Source: Polynucleobacter sp. MWH-Spelu-300-X4
Lineage (GTDB): Bacteria; Pseudomonadota; Gammaproteobacteria; Burkholderiales; Burkholderiaceae
Direction: 5' to 3'
Length of the DNA stretch: 64,000 nt
Assembly (NCBI RefSeq): GCF_018687515.1
Contig: NZ_CP061294.1
Coordinates: 620,001-684,000 of the forward strand
How positions within the stretch are numbered: the first letter of the stretch is position 1; the number at the start of each line of letters is the position of its first letter. A model generated the notes under the pieces. That model was not told the origin of the DNA. It did not search any database and saw only the letters and a program-made list of their open reading frames with translations. Positions 8,474 to 16,526 of the stretch are shown piece by piece. A program made the translations under genes and the position numbers.

Positions 8474-8503
8474 GCCAAATAGTGCTAAATAGTGCCAAAT
8501 AAT
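8474..8503. repeat. Three tandem 10-bp repeats (GCYAAATAGT)
   Basis: Three head-to-tail copies (GCCAAATAGT, GCTAAATAGT, GCCAAATAAT) lie 13 bp upstream of the haemoglobin start. Ten-base spacing places copies on the same DNA face. They could be regulatory or chance slippage. Confidence 0.6.
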
Positions 8504-8601
8504 GAGCCGGATGTGGACTTTAATCTTTAATCAATATTTTTAATATACTCTTGATATGAGCCAATGGCTATTAACCAATCAGATCAAGAAATGAGGTATT
8601 T

Positions 8602-9285
8602 GTGAGCGCAGGCATCAAATTACATGGGATTTCATCGATGGCGACTAAAGCGCTTTTGGGCGACCTAGTGAAGGCTTATCAGAGTCTTGAGCCAGTAGAG
8701 CTCGCTATTGAGTCTGTTGGTGGTGTCGTTGCAGCGGACCGAGTTAAGGCTAAAGAGCCTTTCGATTTGGTGATGTTAGCTTCTGGCGCTTTAGATAAGC
8801 TTATTGCTGAAGGTTTCGTGAAAAACAAAGTGGTTTTAGCTTATTCAGATGTGGCAGTTGCGATTCATGAAGAAGGTGAGAGCTATGACATTAGCACTGA
8901 GGTGGCATTGCGTGAGACCTTATTGAAGGTGGATACGATTGGTTATTCAACTGGGCCAAGTGGTGATGGATTATTGAAGTTGTTTCAACGTTGGGATTTG
9001 GCCGATGTTTTGCAAAAGAAATTAATCCAAGCTCCCGCAGGGCGCTCAGTAGGTACCTTGGTGGCTGACCGTACGGTTCAAATTGGTTTTCAGCAATATA
9101 GCGAGTTATATAAAGTGCCTGGTATCAAGGTCTTGGGTTTGATGCCAAAAGGTTGTGAAATCATTACGACATTCTGCGCTGGTTTGAGCAATACAACATC
9201 TCAAGCCGAAGCGAGCGCAAAGTTTCTTCGCTATTTGGAAACTGCAGACCTTGCTGAAATTAAGCATCAAAACGGCCTACGATGA
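8602..9285 (+). CDS. ModA-like substrate-binding domain protein without signal peptide
   Basis: The 227-residue protein resembles ModA-type type II binding proteins (GISSMATKALLGDLVKAYQ, FDLVMLASGALDKLIAEGFV, SVGTLVADRTVQIGFQQYSE). The GTG start is supported by GAGG at 8594-8597, and in-frame extension upstream meets a stop at 8572-8574, so no signal peptide can be added. It is therefore probably cytoplasmic and not a transporter component. Related soluble proteins are common in Burkholderiales as unassigned molybdate-binding-like proteins. Proximity to mod, mocA-like and iorAB genes suggests oxyanion binding or sensing; this is inference. Confidence 0.75.
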   Translation: MSAGIKLHGISSMATKALLGDLVKAYQSLEPVELAIESVGGVVAADRVKAKEPFDLVMLASGALDKLIAEGFVKNKVVLAYSDVAVAIHEEGESYDISTEVALRETLLKVDTIGYSTGPSGDGLLKLFQRWDLADVLQKKLIQAPAGRSVGTLVADRTVQIGFQQYSELYKVPGIKVLGLMPKGCEIITTFCAGLSNTTSQAEASAKFLRYLETADLAEIKHQNGLR

Positions 9286-9295
9286 ACGGGAGCAT

Positions 9296-9661
9296 CTAAT
9301 TAATCAGATGCTCAGTTTTTAAATCAAATGTAATTTTTTTCAGGCAGGCTTCTGCTGTTGGAAATTCATTTCCTTCGCCGTTTAAACCGACGATAAATTG
9401 TTTTTTATCTTTTCCAAGGTAAAAATGTTTTCGGTAAGTTTGGTCACCATGATGAATGAGCATTTCAATAAAAGCCTGATTCTCTTGCATGTTGTAGAGT
9501 TGGCTTAAGTTCGATAGCTTGCGAAGTTCTTCATTTTTTTGAAATACCTGTCTCATCAGTTTGACTAAACCATCAAACAGTAGGGTGTATTCGTTATATA
9601 GCACCATATTTTTGGCTTTAAGTTCTTCAAGCGCCATATGGTGGAGTATGTTCTGTGCCAT
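9296..9661 (-). CDS. Conserved hypothetical protein
   Basis: I do not recognise this 121-residue protein. It has an N-terminal helical half (ALEELKAKNMVLYNEYTLLF) and a short beta-rich C-terminal half (HFYLGKDKKQFIVGLNGEG). There is no signal peptide or membrane segment. I chose ATG 9661 because AAGG sits about six bases upstream; the frame could extend 14 residues further. It is convergent with the ModA-like gene and divergent from the mocA-like gene. Confidence 0.6.
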   Translation of the reverse strand: MAQNILHHMALEELKAKNMVLYNEYTLLFDGLVKLMRQVFQKNEELRKLSNLSQLYNMQENQAFIEMLIHHGDQTYRKHFYLGKDKKQFIVGLNGEGNEFPTAEACLKKITFDLKTEHLIN

Positions 9662-9717
9662 AAATGCCTTATTTCTTATAGATGCTATAGGAAAACAGCA
9701 CATTTACTATCAGCAAA

Positions 9718-9729
9718 TTCCCTAGGGAA
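9718..9729. promoter_or_regulatory. Perfect palindrome TTCCCTAGGGAA
   Basis: A 12-bp perfect palindrome lies between two divergent genes, 46 bp upstream of the mocA-like ATG. Close variants occur upstream of acs (36533-36543) and in other promoter regions of this window, which suggests a transcription-factor site. Confidence 0.5.
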
Positions 9730-9775
9730 GTTTATAAAAAATTTGACTGAAGATGGAAAGCGCTAAAGAGATAGA

Positions 9776-10363
9776 ATGAATACCTATATGATGAATATTC
9801 AAGCTCTTTTATTGTGTGCTGGTCAGGGTAGCCGTTTTGATCAGACTGGCCGTACCTCTAAATTATTAGCTGAACTGCCTTCTAAAAAAATCGTATTAGG
9901 TTTGGCACTGGATTCTATTTTGCCAACTTTCCCACGCCCCCTTGCGATTGTTCGGCCTGAACAAGCTGAGGTAAAGCAGTTTTTGACTAATCGAGGAATT
10001 GAGTTAATCGAGGACGCTAATGCCAAGATGGGTATGGGGTATAGCATTGCCGCAGGTGTTCGCCATAGTGAGCAAGCCGATGGCTGGTTAATTTGTTTGG
10101 GTGATATGCCTTATGTGCAGGCAGAAACGATTGCTCAAATTTCAGCAACCGCAATAAAACATCCTGATGCTATTGTGGCGCCTTTTTACCAAGGGCAAAG
10201 AGGGCATCCTGTGTTTATCCCTAAGTCTTTTAAGCAAGATTTGTTGAGCTTGCAGAAAGATGAAGGACCACGTCATCTAATGATGGGTGGCCCTTTGATT
10301 CAAGTAGATACTATGGATACTGGTATCTATCGAGACATTGATTTGCCATCGGATTTAACTTGA
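9776..10363 (+). CDS. Molybdenum cofactor cytidylyltransferase-like NTP transferase (MocA/MobA family)
   Basis: The 195-residue nucleotidyltransferase begins with LLLCAGQGSRF, the glycine-rich NTP-binding loop, and has WLICLGDMPYV with the metal-binding aspartate, then GQRGHPVFIP and the GPRHLM segment. This matches MocA, which attaches CMP to molybdopterin for xanthine-oxidase-family enzymes. Convergent with the iorAB-xdhC operon, it probably supplies their molybdopterin cytosine dinucleotide cofactor. The first ATG was used; ATG codons at 9788 and 9791 are alternatives. Confidence 0.85.
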   Translation: MNTYMMNIQALLLCAGQGSRFDQTGRTSKLLAELPSKKIVLGLALDSILPTFPRPLAIVRPEQAEVKQFLTNRGIELIEDANAKMGMGYSIAAGVRHSEQADGWLICLGDMPYVQAETIAQISATAIKHPDAIVAPFYQGQRGHPVFIPKSFKQDLLSLQKDEGPRHLMMGGPLIQVDTMDTGIYRDIDLPSDLT

Positions 10364-10372
10364 TGGCAAATC
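10340..10372. terminator. Hairpin between convergent genes (possible terminator)
   Basis: GATTTGCCATC (10340-10350) and GATGGCAAATC (10362-10372) form a perfect 11-bp stem with an 11-base loop. It overlaps the mocA-like stop codon and precedes the iorB stop. No strong T-run follows, so it may stop transcription weakly or protect the message. Confidence 0.5.
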
Positions 10373-10384
10373 TTAATGCCAGTT

Positions 10385-12487
10385 TTATGCCAAAAATGGC
10401 ATAGAGCGGGGTCTCTTGCCTGTGGCGCGTGTAATAGCATTTGCAATCGCCGGCGCCACAAGTGGCACACCTACTTCACCCATACCTGATGGCTTGTCGC
10501 CACCTTCGATGATGGTGATATCAACTGTAGGTGCTTCTGACATACGTAACATTGGGTAAGAGTCAAAGTTGCGTTGTTCGGTCGCACCATCTTTGAAGGT
10601 AATCTTATTCTTCATTGCTGATGAGAAACCTAACAAAATGGCGCTTTCTAGTTGAGCTCGTACTTGATCTGGACGAACAGCGATGCCACAGTCCACCACA
10701 CAAGTTAATTTATGAACAGTTGGCACATTGTCTTTTACTGAGACTTCAGCAACCAAAGCGACATAGGCGTCATAACATTCCATTTGCGCGATACCTAAGC
10801 TTCTGCCGTCTGTGCGCTTTTTACCCCAGCCGGCTTTTTGCGCAGCAGTACTCAAAACTTTTTGTGCGCGTGGATGCTTGCCTAATAAGCCCATTCTAAA
10901 TTCAACGGCATCTTTGCCAGCTGATTGAGCAAGTTCATCCATAAAGCTTTCAATCGCAAAAGCGTTAAGGTTGTTACTAACTGCTCGCCAGTATCCAACG
11001 CGGATACCTGTGTCATGGATGACGTTCTCAATGCGTAGGTTAGGAACGCCATAAGTAATGTTGCCTGAACCTTCGCTCATGAACGGGTCGTTGCCATTCA
11101 CCACAAAACCTGGGAAAGCGCGGGCTGTTACAGATGGCGATATCATTTTTGTGGATAAACCAACTAGCTTGCCCGAAGCGTCCAAGCCACCGGATACTTG
11201 ATGGTAGCTAATAGGGCGGTAGAAGTCATGCGTCATATCATCTTCTCTAGCCCAGATCATGCGTACCGGCTTGCCAGATGCTTTCGCAATGGATACCGCT
11301 TGGCTAATAAAGTCTAGCTCTAGCTTGCGACCATAGCCACCACCAATGAAAGTTGTATGAATAAAGACTTTGGACTCAGGCAATCCTGAGGCCGCTGCCG
11401 CAACTGCCGAAGCCCCTTGTTGGAACTGGATCGGGCCCCAAACATGGCACTCACCATTAGCAATGCTTGCAGAACAGTTCACTGGCTCTAATGTGGCATG
11501 TGCTAAAAATGGCAGCATATATTCAGCGCTAACCTTTTTAACTGCGCCATCGAGTGGGTTATCAACATTACCAGCCTTGTTAACAATGGCACCTGTTTTT
11601 TGAGCGGCTTGTCGTAAACCCTCTTCAACTTGAGCAATGTCTTTAACTGCGCGGCTTGGTCCGAAGTCCCATTCAATCTTTAATAAGTCGCGTGCTTTCT
11701 TGGCGGTGTAATAGTCTTTTGCTAATACGGCCACACCATCAGGCACTTCAACGATAGATTCAATACCTTTCACAGTTTTGGCGACTGAAGCATCAAAGCT
11801 TTTTACTTTGCCGCCGATTACTGGACACATCGCTAAAGAGGCTGCCAACATATTAGGTTCGCGTACGTCAACGCCATAAACCGCTGTGCCATTCACTTTT
11901 GCTTTGGTATCTAAGCGAGGTACTTTTTTACCAATGAACTTATATTGTTTGGCTGATTTAAGGGTTGGTTTGCCAGAGTGTTGCTGTTTAGCCGCATCAG
12001 CAGCTAATTCACCATAAGTGGCGCGGTGACTGCCTGATGTCAACATGCCATTGGAGGCTGTCACAGATGCTGCCGGTACTTTCCATTTTTCTGCTGCGGC
12101 GGCAATTAACATTTCACGTGCGGTAGCACCGACCATACGTAGTTTGTCCCAAGCTTCGCGCATGGCTGATGATCCGCCGGTAATCTGCGCACCACCTAAC
12201 ATGGCGTTGCCATATAAGGCAGGATTATTGGGAGCCATGATTACTTTGATTTTCCCGATAGGGTAGTCTAGTTCTTCGGCAATCAGCATGGTCATCGACG
12301 TATAAACGTCTTGACCCATTTCAGATCTGGCCACAAATACAGTCGCTGAGTTATCAGGGCTGATTTGTAACCAAGGATTAACGATAGCGTTACCAGAAGC
12401 TACGGTTTTGTTATCGGCATAAGAGAAGCTAACAAATAAGCCAGAGCTTAGTGCTGCGCTAGATTTGATAAATGAACGACGATCCAT
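10385..12487 (-). CDS. iorB: Molybdopterin-binding subunit of an IorB-type xanthine-oxidase-family oxidoreductase
   Basis: The 700-residue large subunit begins with a Tat-like signal (DRRSFIKSS, then AALSSGLFVSFSYA), so export with bound cofactor is likely. It shows IorB/aldehyde-oxidase features: DNSATVFVARSEMGQDVYTS, the central FIGGGYGRKLELDF and near the C-terminus GMGEVGVPLVAPAIANA with the catalytic glutamate at about 671. These enzymes hydroxylate N-heterocycles or oxidise aldehydes. It lies 17 bp behind iorA in the order xdhC-iorA-iorB. The family is clear; the substrate is not. Confidence 0.9.
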   Translation of the reverse strand: MDRRSFIKSSAALSSGLFVSFSYADNKTVASGNAIVNPWLQISPDNSATVFVARSEMGQDVYTSMTMLIAEELDYPIGKIKVIMAPNNPALYGNAMLGGAQITGGSSAMREAWDKLRMVGATAREMLIAAAAEKWKVPAASVTASNGMLTSGSHRATYGELAADAAKQQHSGKPTLKSAKQYKFIGKKVPRLDTKAKVNGTAVYGVDVREPNMLAASLAMCPVIGGKVKSFDASVAKTVKGIESIVEVPDGVAVLAKDYYTAKKARDLLKIEWDFGPSRAVKDIAQVEEGLRQAAQKTGAIVNKAGNVDNPLDGAVKKVSAEYMLPFLAHATLEPVNCSASIANGECHVWGPIQFQQGASAVAAAASGLPESKVFIHTTFIGGGYGRKLELDFISQAVSIAKASGKPVRMIWAREDDMTHDFYRPISYHQVSGGLDASGKLVGLSTKMISPSVTARAFPGFVVNGNDPFMSEGSGNITYGVPNLRIENVIHDTGIRVGYWRAVSNNLNAFAIESFMDELAQSAGKDAVEFRMGLLGKHPRAQKVLSTAAQKAGWGKKRTDGRSLGIAQMECYDAYVALVAEVSVKDNVPTVHKLTCVVDCGIAVRPDQVRAQLESAILLGFSSAMKNKITFKDGATEQRNFDSYPMLRMSEAPTVDITIIEGGDKPSGMGEVGVPLVAPAIANAITRATGKRPRSMPFLA

Positions 12488-12504
12488 TGCATTCTCCCCA
12501 ATCT

Positions 12505-12957
12505 TTAAGAAATAGACTTAGCGGCGCGGACAATCGCTTTGCGGATGCGTGAGTAAGTACCGCAACGGCAAATATTTCCGTCCATAGCGCTGGTGATGTC
12601 AGCGTCGCTAGGATTTTTGTTTTTAGAAAGAAGAGCTGCTGCCGACATCATTTGACCGCATTGGCAGTAGCCGCATTGAGGAACTTCTTCTGCTTCCCAA
12701 GCTGCTTTAATGGGCTGAGAAATTTTCTCTGGAAGACCTTCTAAGGTTGTAATTTTTCTACCAACTGCTGCTGATACAGGTGTGGAGCATGAGCGAATAG
12801 GTTCGCCATCTAGATGTACGGTACAGGCGCCGCATAAGCCTGCACCACAACCAAATTTGGGTGTGGTGATATTAATGTGGTCTCTTAAAAACCAAAGAAT
12901 CGGTGTGTTGTCGTCACCATCAAAAGTAACAGACTTACCATTTACAGTTAAGTTCAT
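12505..12957 (-). CDS. iorA: [2Fe-2S] subunit of an IorA-type oxidoreductase
   Basis: The 150-residue protein carries both iron-sulfur clusters: the plant-ferredoxin type (KFGCGAGLCGACTVHLDG, with a further Cys in RSCSTP) and the alpha-helical type (CGYCQCGQ and NICRCGTYSRIRKAI). It passes electrons from the molybdopterin subunit to an outside acceptor. There is no FAD subunit, as in isoquinoline 1-oxidoreductase, whose acceptor may be a cytochrome. It starts 12 bp after xdhC. Confidence 0.92.
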   Translation of the reverse strand: MNLTVNGKSVTFDGDDNTPILWFLRDHINITTPKFGCGAGLCGACTVHLDGEPIRSCSTPVSAAVGRKITTLEGLPEKISQPIKAAWEAEEVPQCGYCQCGQMMSAAALLSKNKNPSDADITSAMDGNICRCGTYSRIRKAIVRAAKSIS

Positions 12958-12969
12958 AAATTCCCCTTA

Positions 12970-14004
12970 TTAAGAATTGCTAGAGTTATTAAGTGAGCAT
13001 GCTTGGCTATTAGCTAAAGCATGCTCAGAGATATCCCACGTTAAGTCGTGATGGAGTGTTGCTTGACGTTTGAATAAAGTCATTTCAGCCATAATCGAGA
13101 TCGCGATTTCTGCAGGTGTTTCAGCACCAATAGATAAGCCAACGGGACCTCTTAAACGTGCCACTTCAGAGGAGGTGACATCGAATAATTGCAGACGCTC
13201 TTTTCTCTTGATTTGAGAGACTCTTGAGCCTAAGGCACCGACATAAAAAGCGGGTGATTTCAAGGCTTCCATTAAGGCTAAATCATCTAATTTAGGGTCA
13301 TGGGTTAATGCTACGATGGCTGTGTGACAGTCTGCTTGCATGTCGATGACAGTGTCATCAGGCATGGTTTGAGTAACAGGGGCACCTGAGACTTGCCATG
13401 TATGAGCATATTCATCCCGAGGGTCGCAAACAGTCACGGCATAGTCTGCGCGTAAAGCGAACTCGGCTAATGCTTGAGATATTTGACCGGCGCCAATAAT
13501 GAGTAATCGGTATCTAGGGCCAAAAACAGTTTTTAATTCAAAACCATCAAAACTAGGGGTATCTGAATTTCGAGCCACTTGAATAGAGTGGCTACCATCT
13601 TGAAGTTTTAGTGTTCTAGTGAGGACTTCACCTTTTGATACTCTTTCTATAACCTCAGTTACCCAGTTGTATGGGTGAATCGGTTCTAGGGTGATGATGA
13701 GTTTTCCGCCGCAAGGTAATTGGAATCGTTGGTTGGTTTCTTTATCACCACCGTAAGATAGTGATATAGCTTTAGTAATATTTGCCCATTCACCAGCTTG
13801 AACGCGTCTATTGATGTCATCCTCGATACATCCACCAGAAACTGAGCCTAAGATAAGACCATCATCGACATTGATAGTCATCAGTGAGCCTACGGGTCTA
13901 GGGGCTGAGCCAAAAGTTCTGGCCACTGTGGCTAAGTAAACTTTTTTACCTTGCTGCACCCAATTATTTGCCCGTTTTAGGACTTCTAAATCTAAACTAT
14001 CCAA
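12970..14004 (-). CDS. XdhC/CoxI family molybdenum-hydroxylase maturation protein
   Basis: The 344-residue protein has the N-terminal XdhC/CoxI domain (KVYLATVARTFGSAPRPVG, SGGCIEDDI) and the C-terminal Rossmann domain (RLLIIGAGQISQALAEFA; HDPKLDDLAL; GALGS). XdhC proteins bind the molybdenum cofactor, protect it during sulfuration and insert it into xanthine-oxidase-family enzymes. It is the first gene of the xdhC-iorA-iorB operon, so it should mature IorB. Confidence 0.9.
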   Translation of the reverse strand: MDSLDLEVLKRANNWVQQGKKVYLATVARTFGSAPRPVGSLMTINVDDGLILGSVSGGCIEDDINRRVQAGEWANITKAISLSYGGDKETNQRFQLPCGGKLIITLEPIHPYNWVTEVIERVSKGEVLTRTLKLQDGSHSIQVARNSDTPSFDGFELKTVFGPRYRLLIIGAGQISQALAEFALRADYAVTVCDPRDEYAHTWQVSGAPVTQTMPDDTVIDMQADCHTAIVALTHDPKLDDLALMEALKSPAFYVGALGSRVSQIKRKERLQLFDVTSSEVARLRGPVGLSIGAETPAEIAISIMAEMTLFKRQATLHHDLTWDISEHALANSQACSLNNSSNS

Positions 14005-14159
14005 AATTACTCCCTATCTCTTTTAGATAATCCGCTATTTAACTTGCTTCGATAATTAGGGTATTTACTAGATGATCGATGTCTCATTAATTCCCTAAGT
14101 TTAGACCTGATTTTAGGCCTTCATAAATGAAATAAACTTCAATAAATTAGAATGAATAA

Positions 14160-14480
14160 ATGAGCAAATTACCAAAAATCGACTTATCAAAGTTCTTAAC
14201 GGAGCATTGGGCGCTGATTATGAGGGCGCATGCCCAAACTATTTCACGGCAGACCTTTTCTGAAGAAGAGGTGCAAGTTTTAAAAAGCCTCGCAGCTATG
14301 GGAGTTTTGGATTTAATGTGGTCTAAAACAGCGCATGATTTTTCAGAGACCATCAAGGCTTATTTAGGGGGGAAGCAACTAGAAGCGCTTCATGAGGGAG
14401 AAACTCAGCAGTTAATTGCTTATTTGGTTGAAAATTCTTCGAAATGGTTCACTCGGACCATTCAATGCAATTGGAAATAG
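14160..14480 (+). CDS. Hypothetical protein, 106 residues
   Basis: I do not recognise this helical, soluble protein (LTEHWALIMRAHAQTISRQT, then a C-terminal ENSSKWFTRTIQCNWK). The start is ATG 14160 without a strong ribosome-binding site. It is divergent from xdhC across a region with two TTAGGG/TTCCCTAA elements, and convergent with the zinc-ribbon-like gene at 14502. Confidence 0.6.
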   Translation: MSKLPKIDLSKFLTEHWALIMRAHAQTISRQTFSEEEVQVLKSLAAMGVLDLMWSKTAHDFSETIKAYLGGKQLEALHEGETQQLIAYLVENSSKWFTRTIQCNWK

Positions 14481-14501
14481 CTCAGCGCTCTTAAAAATAA
14501 G

Positions 14502-14879
14502 TTACAGGACAATTAAATCAGGATTGAGTTCTCTGATGCGTTCATCCACGTAATACCCGCCATATTCTGTGTATCTTAAAAAGAGGCGTGTGCAGTCTGC
14601 ACATTGATAGACCTGGCATTTGTTGTAGGGGTGATAGCCTACCGCAATAGGGGCGTTGGCTGACCAAATTTGTGTCCCCTTGGGGTGGAATTCATCCCAA
14701 GTGTCGTCGGCACCTTCAATTCTTAAAGTGCCTACAAGATTTAATGAATCAGGATTAAATACGCTTGGTAATGATTCCCATCCTGGGCAGACCAGTGGTG
14801 CGCAACTGGGGCAGGCGTGCTTATTTTTATTTGTTTTAGCTAAGGCAAGCAGTTGCGCAGAATTCAGTAAATCGGGCAT
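14502..14879 (-). CDS. Conserved protein with paired CxxC motifs (putative zinc ribbon)
   Basis: The 125-residue protein has C23-x2-C26 near the N-terminus and C93-x2-C96 near the C-terminus, with further cysteines at 31 and 88, consistent with a structural zinc site. The middle (GADDTWDEFHPKGTQIWSAN) and the end (RYTEYGGYYVDERIRELNPD) look like one conserved domain. No function is assigned. It is divergent from the Bug protein gene. Confidence 0.7.
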   Translation of the reverse strand: MPDLLNSAQLLALAKTNKNKHACPSCAPLVCPGWESLPSVFNPDSLNLVGTLRIEGADDTWDEFHPKGTQIWSANAPIAVGYHPYNKCQVYQCADCTRLFLRYTEYGGYYVDERIRELNPDLIVL

Positions 14880-14961
14880 GAAGAGATTCTAAGGCTTATT
14901 TTGTTTTGATAAAAGATTCGTTAGTGCTAGACTCATTTCAATTATTTTTTAGGGTTTGATC

Positions 14962-15942
14962 ATGATCATTTCAAAAGCCAATTTAATAGCGCTGGCAGTG
15001 CTTATTTGGGGAGTGTTGACTGCTCAATCTCAGGCACAAACTCCTTATCCTAATAAGCCGATTACATTCATTGTGCCGTATGCGGCAGGAGGGGGTTCTG
15101 ATGCGAGAAGTCGTCAGATTTCCCAAAGAATGAGCGCACTACTAAAGCAACCGATTATTGTCGATAACAAAGCGGGTGCTGGCGGCAATATTGGTACGGA
15201 ATTTATCGCAAAAGCAGCACCAGATGGTTACATCATTGGCATGGGTAACTTTGCCCCGCTGTCAGTTAATAAAACTCTTTTTGGCAATTTGCGTTATGAC
15301 CCAGAAAAAGATTTGATGCCAATTGTTTTAATTGAGAAGGGCCCCTTGATGTTGGTGACAAATCCAAATTCACCTTACAAAAATATCAAAGATGTTATTG
15401 CCGCTGCAAAAGCAAATCCTGGCAAGCTAACTTTTTCATCAGGAGGTATTGGGGGTAGCCATCATTTGTCCGCTGAATTGTTTAAGCAGAGTGCGGGCAT
15501 TGATATGATTCATGTGCCTTATAAGAGTGGTTCTGCTGGCCTCACAGATTTAATGGCAGGAACTGTGGACCTAATGTTTGATCAAATGTATTCAGCGATG
15601 CCAAGTGTTAAAGCTAATAAATTGAAGGCGATTGCAATCACAAGTAAAACACGTTCTCCATTATTTCCAGATGTGCCAACGTTTGTCGAAGCGGGGCTTC
15701 CCAAGGTGGTTGTATTGAACTGGCAGGGGTTGGTTGCACCTAAAGGCACACCTAAAGCAATTATTGATAGGTTAAATGCAGCTGCGAATGAAGCCTTAAA
15801 AGACCCGCAACTTAGAAGTTTAATGTTGTCTCAAGGGAATGAAATTGGTGGTGGCACCCCTGCGGAATTCGCGGATCTCATTAAAACTGAGTCAGTTAAA
15901 TGGTCTGCTGTGATTAAAGCCGCTCATATCAAGCCAGAATAA
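14962..15942 (+). CDS. Bug-family tripartite tricarboxylate transporter substrate-binding protein
   Basis: The 326-residue periplasmic protein starts with a signal peptide (cleavage after SQAQ) followed by the Bug hallmark YPNKPITFIVPYAAGGGSD, then VDNKAGAGGNIGTEFIAKAAPDG and GLTDLMAGTVDLMFD. Bug proteins bind carboxylates such as citrate, glutamate, aromatic acids or nicotinate, and are hugely amplified in Burkholderiales, mostly without a linked TctAB membrane pair, as here. I chose ATG 14962 because TTTAGGG lies seven bases upstream. Closed by a bidirectional terminator. Confidence 0.92.
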   Translation: MIISKANLIALAVLIWGVLTAQSQAQTPYPNKPITFIVPYAAGGGSDARSRQISQRMSALLKQPIIVDNKAGAGGNIGTEFIAKAAPDGYIIGMGNFAPLSVNKTLFGNLRYDPEKDLMPIVLIEKGPLMLVTNPNSPYKNIKDVIAAAKANPGKLTFSSGGIGGSHHLSAELFKQSAGIDMIHVPYKSGSAGLTDLMAGTVDLMFDQMYSAMPSVKANKLKAIAITSKTRSPLFPDVPTFVEAGLPKVVVLNWQGLVAPKGTPKAIIDRLNAAANEALKDPQLRSLMLSQGNEIGGGTPAEFADLIKTESVKWSAVIKAAHIKPE

Positions 15943-15963
15943 ATCAAGTAACAGTAAAAATAA

Positions 15964-15987
15964 AAGAGGCGTGCTTGCACGCCTCTT
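15964..15987. terminator. Bidirectional terminator
   Basis: AAGAGGCGTG-CTTG-type hairpin: 15964-15974 pairs with 15977-15987 (AAGAGGCGTGC / GCACGCCTCTT), GC-rich with A and T flanks on both sides. It separates the Bug gene from the convergent aroQ-like gene. Confidence 0.85.
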
Positions 15988-16012
15988 TCTCATTGATTCA
16001 AAGTTACCTAAA

Positions 16013-16453
16013 TTATTTTTTTGCTCGTTTAGCAATCCATTCAACTGCTAACGGATAGCCATCTGTTCCAAAGCCAGCCATGACACCAGTGACTACTTTT
16101 GACATAAGGGAGTTGTGGTAAACCGCTTCGCGTTGATGTACGTTAGAGATGTGAAGTTCAACTTTTGGGCCATCAAACATTTTTAAGGCATCCATGATTG
16201 GTACAGATGTAAAAGTCAAACCTGCTGGATTAATAATGATGCCTGCGCCGTTATCGACTGCTTCATGAATCGTTTCAACAATCACGCCTTCAAAATTGCT
16301 TTGGCGAAATTCAACTTCATAACCTAGCTCTTTGGCCTTGGCTTCACAGCGAGCCTTAACATCGGCTAACGTTTCGCTGCCATAGATGTGTGGTTCACGT
16401 GTGCCTAAACGATTTAGATTGGGGCCATTAATAATGAAAATCTTTTTTGTCAT
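16013..16453 (-). CDS. Type II 3-dehydroquinate dehydratase family protein with altered active site
   Basis: The 146-residue protein is co-linear with type II dehydroquinases (AroQ): GPNLNRLGTREPHIYG with R19 and Y24, N75 in NPAG, E99-x-H101 and the SNVHQRE segment. By that numbering three normally conserved positions differ: QSNHEG is QSNFEG (F54), THTSV is TFTSV (F81 for His) and the FRxH arginine is Tyr112. Loss of His81 and Arg112, both substrate contacts in characterised enzymes, suggests a changed substrate rather than ordinary shikimate-pathway AroQ. It lies 73 bp from an SDR gene of the same strand, pointing to a catabolic pair. Confidence 0.82.
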   Translation of the reverse strand: MTKKIFIINGPNLNRLGTREPHIYGSETLADVKARCEAKAKELGYEVEFRQSNFEGVIVETIHEAVDNGAGIIINPAGLTFTSVPIMDALKMFDGPKVELHISNVHQREAVYHNSLMSKVVTGVMAGFGTDGYPLAVEWIAKRAKK

Positions 16454-16526
16454 GTCGATCCTTTTTAAGCTAATAGTGATTTATAGCTGAAATTGATATT
16501 TCCTGCTTTATTGAGTGAAGTTTATT

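Noticed and set aside
10385..12487. Several open frames on the plus strand opposite iorB
   Set aside because: They are antisense shadows of a clearly conserved coding frame, without starts or domains of their own.
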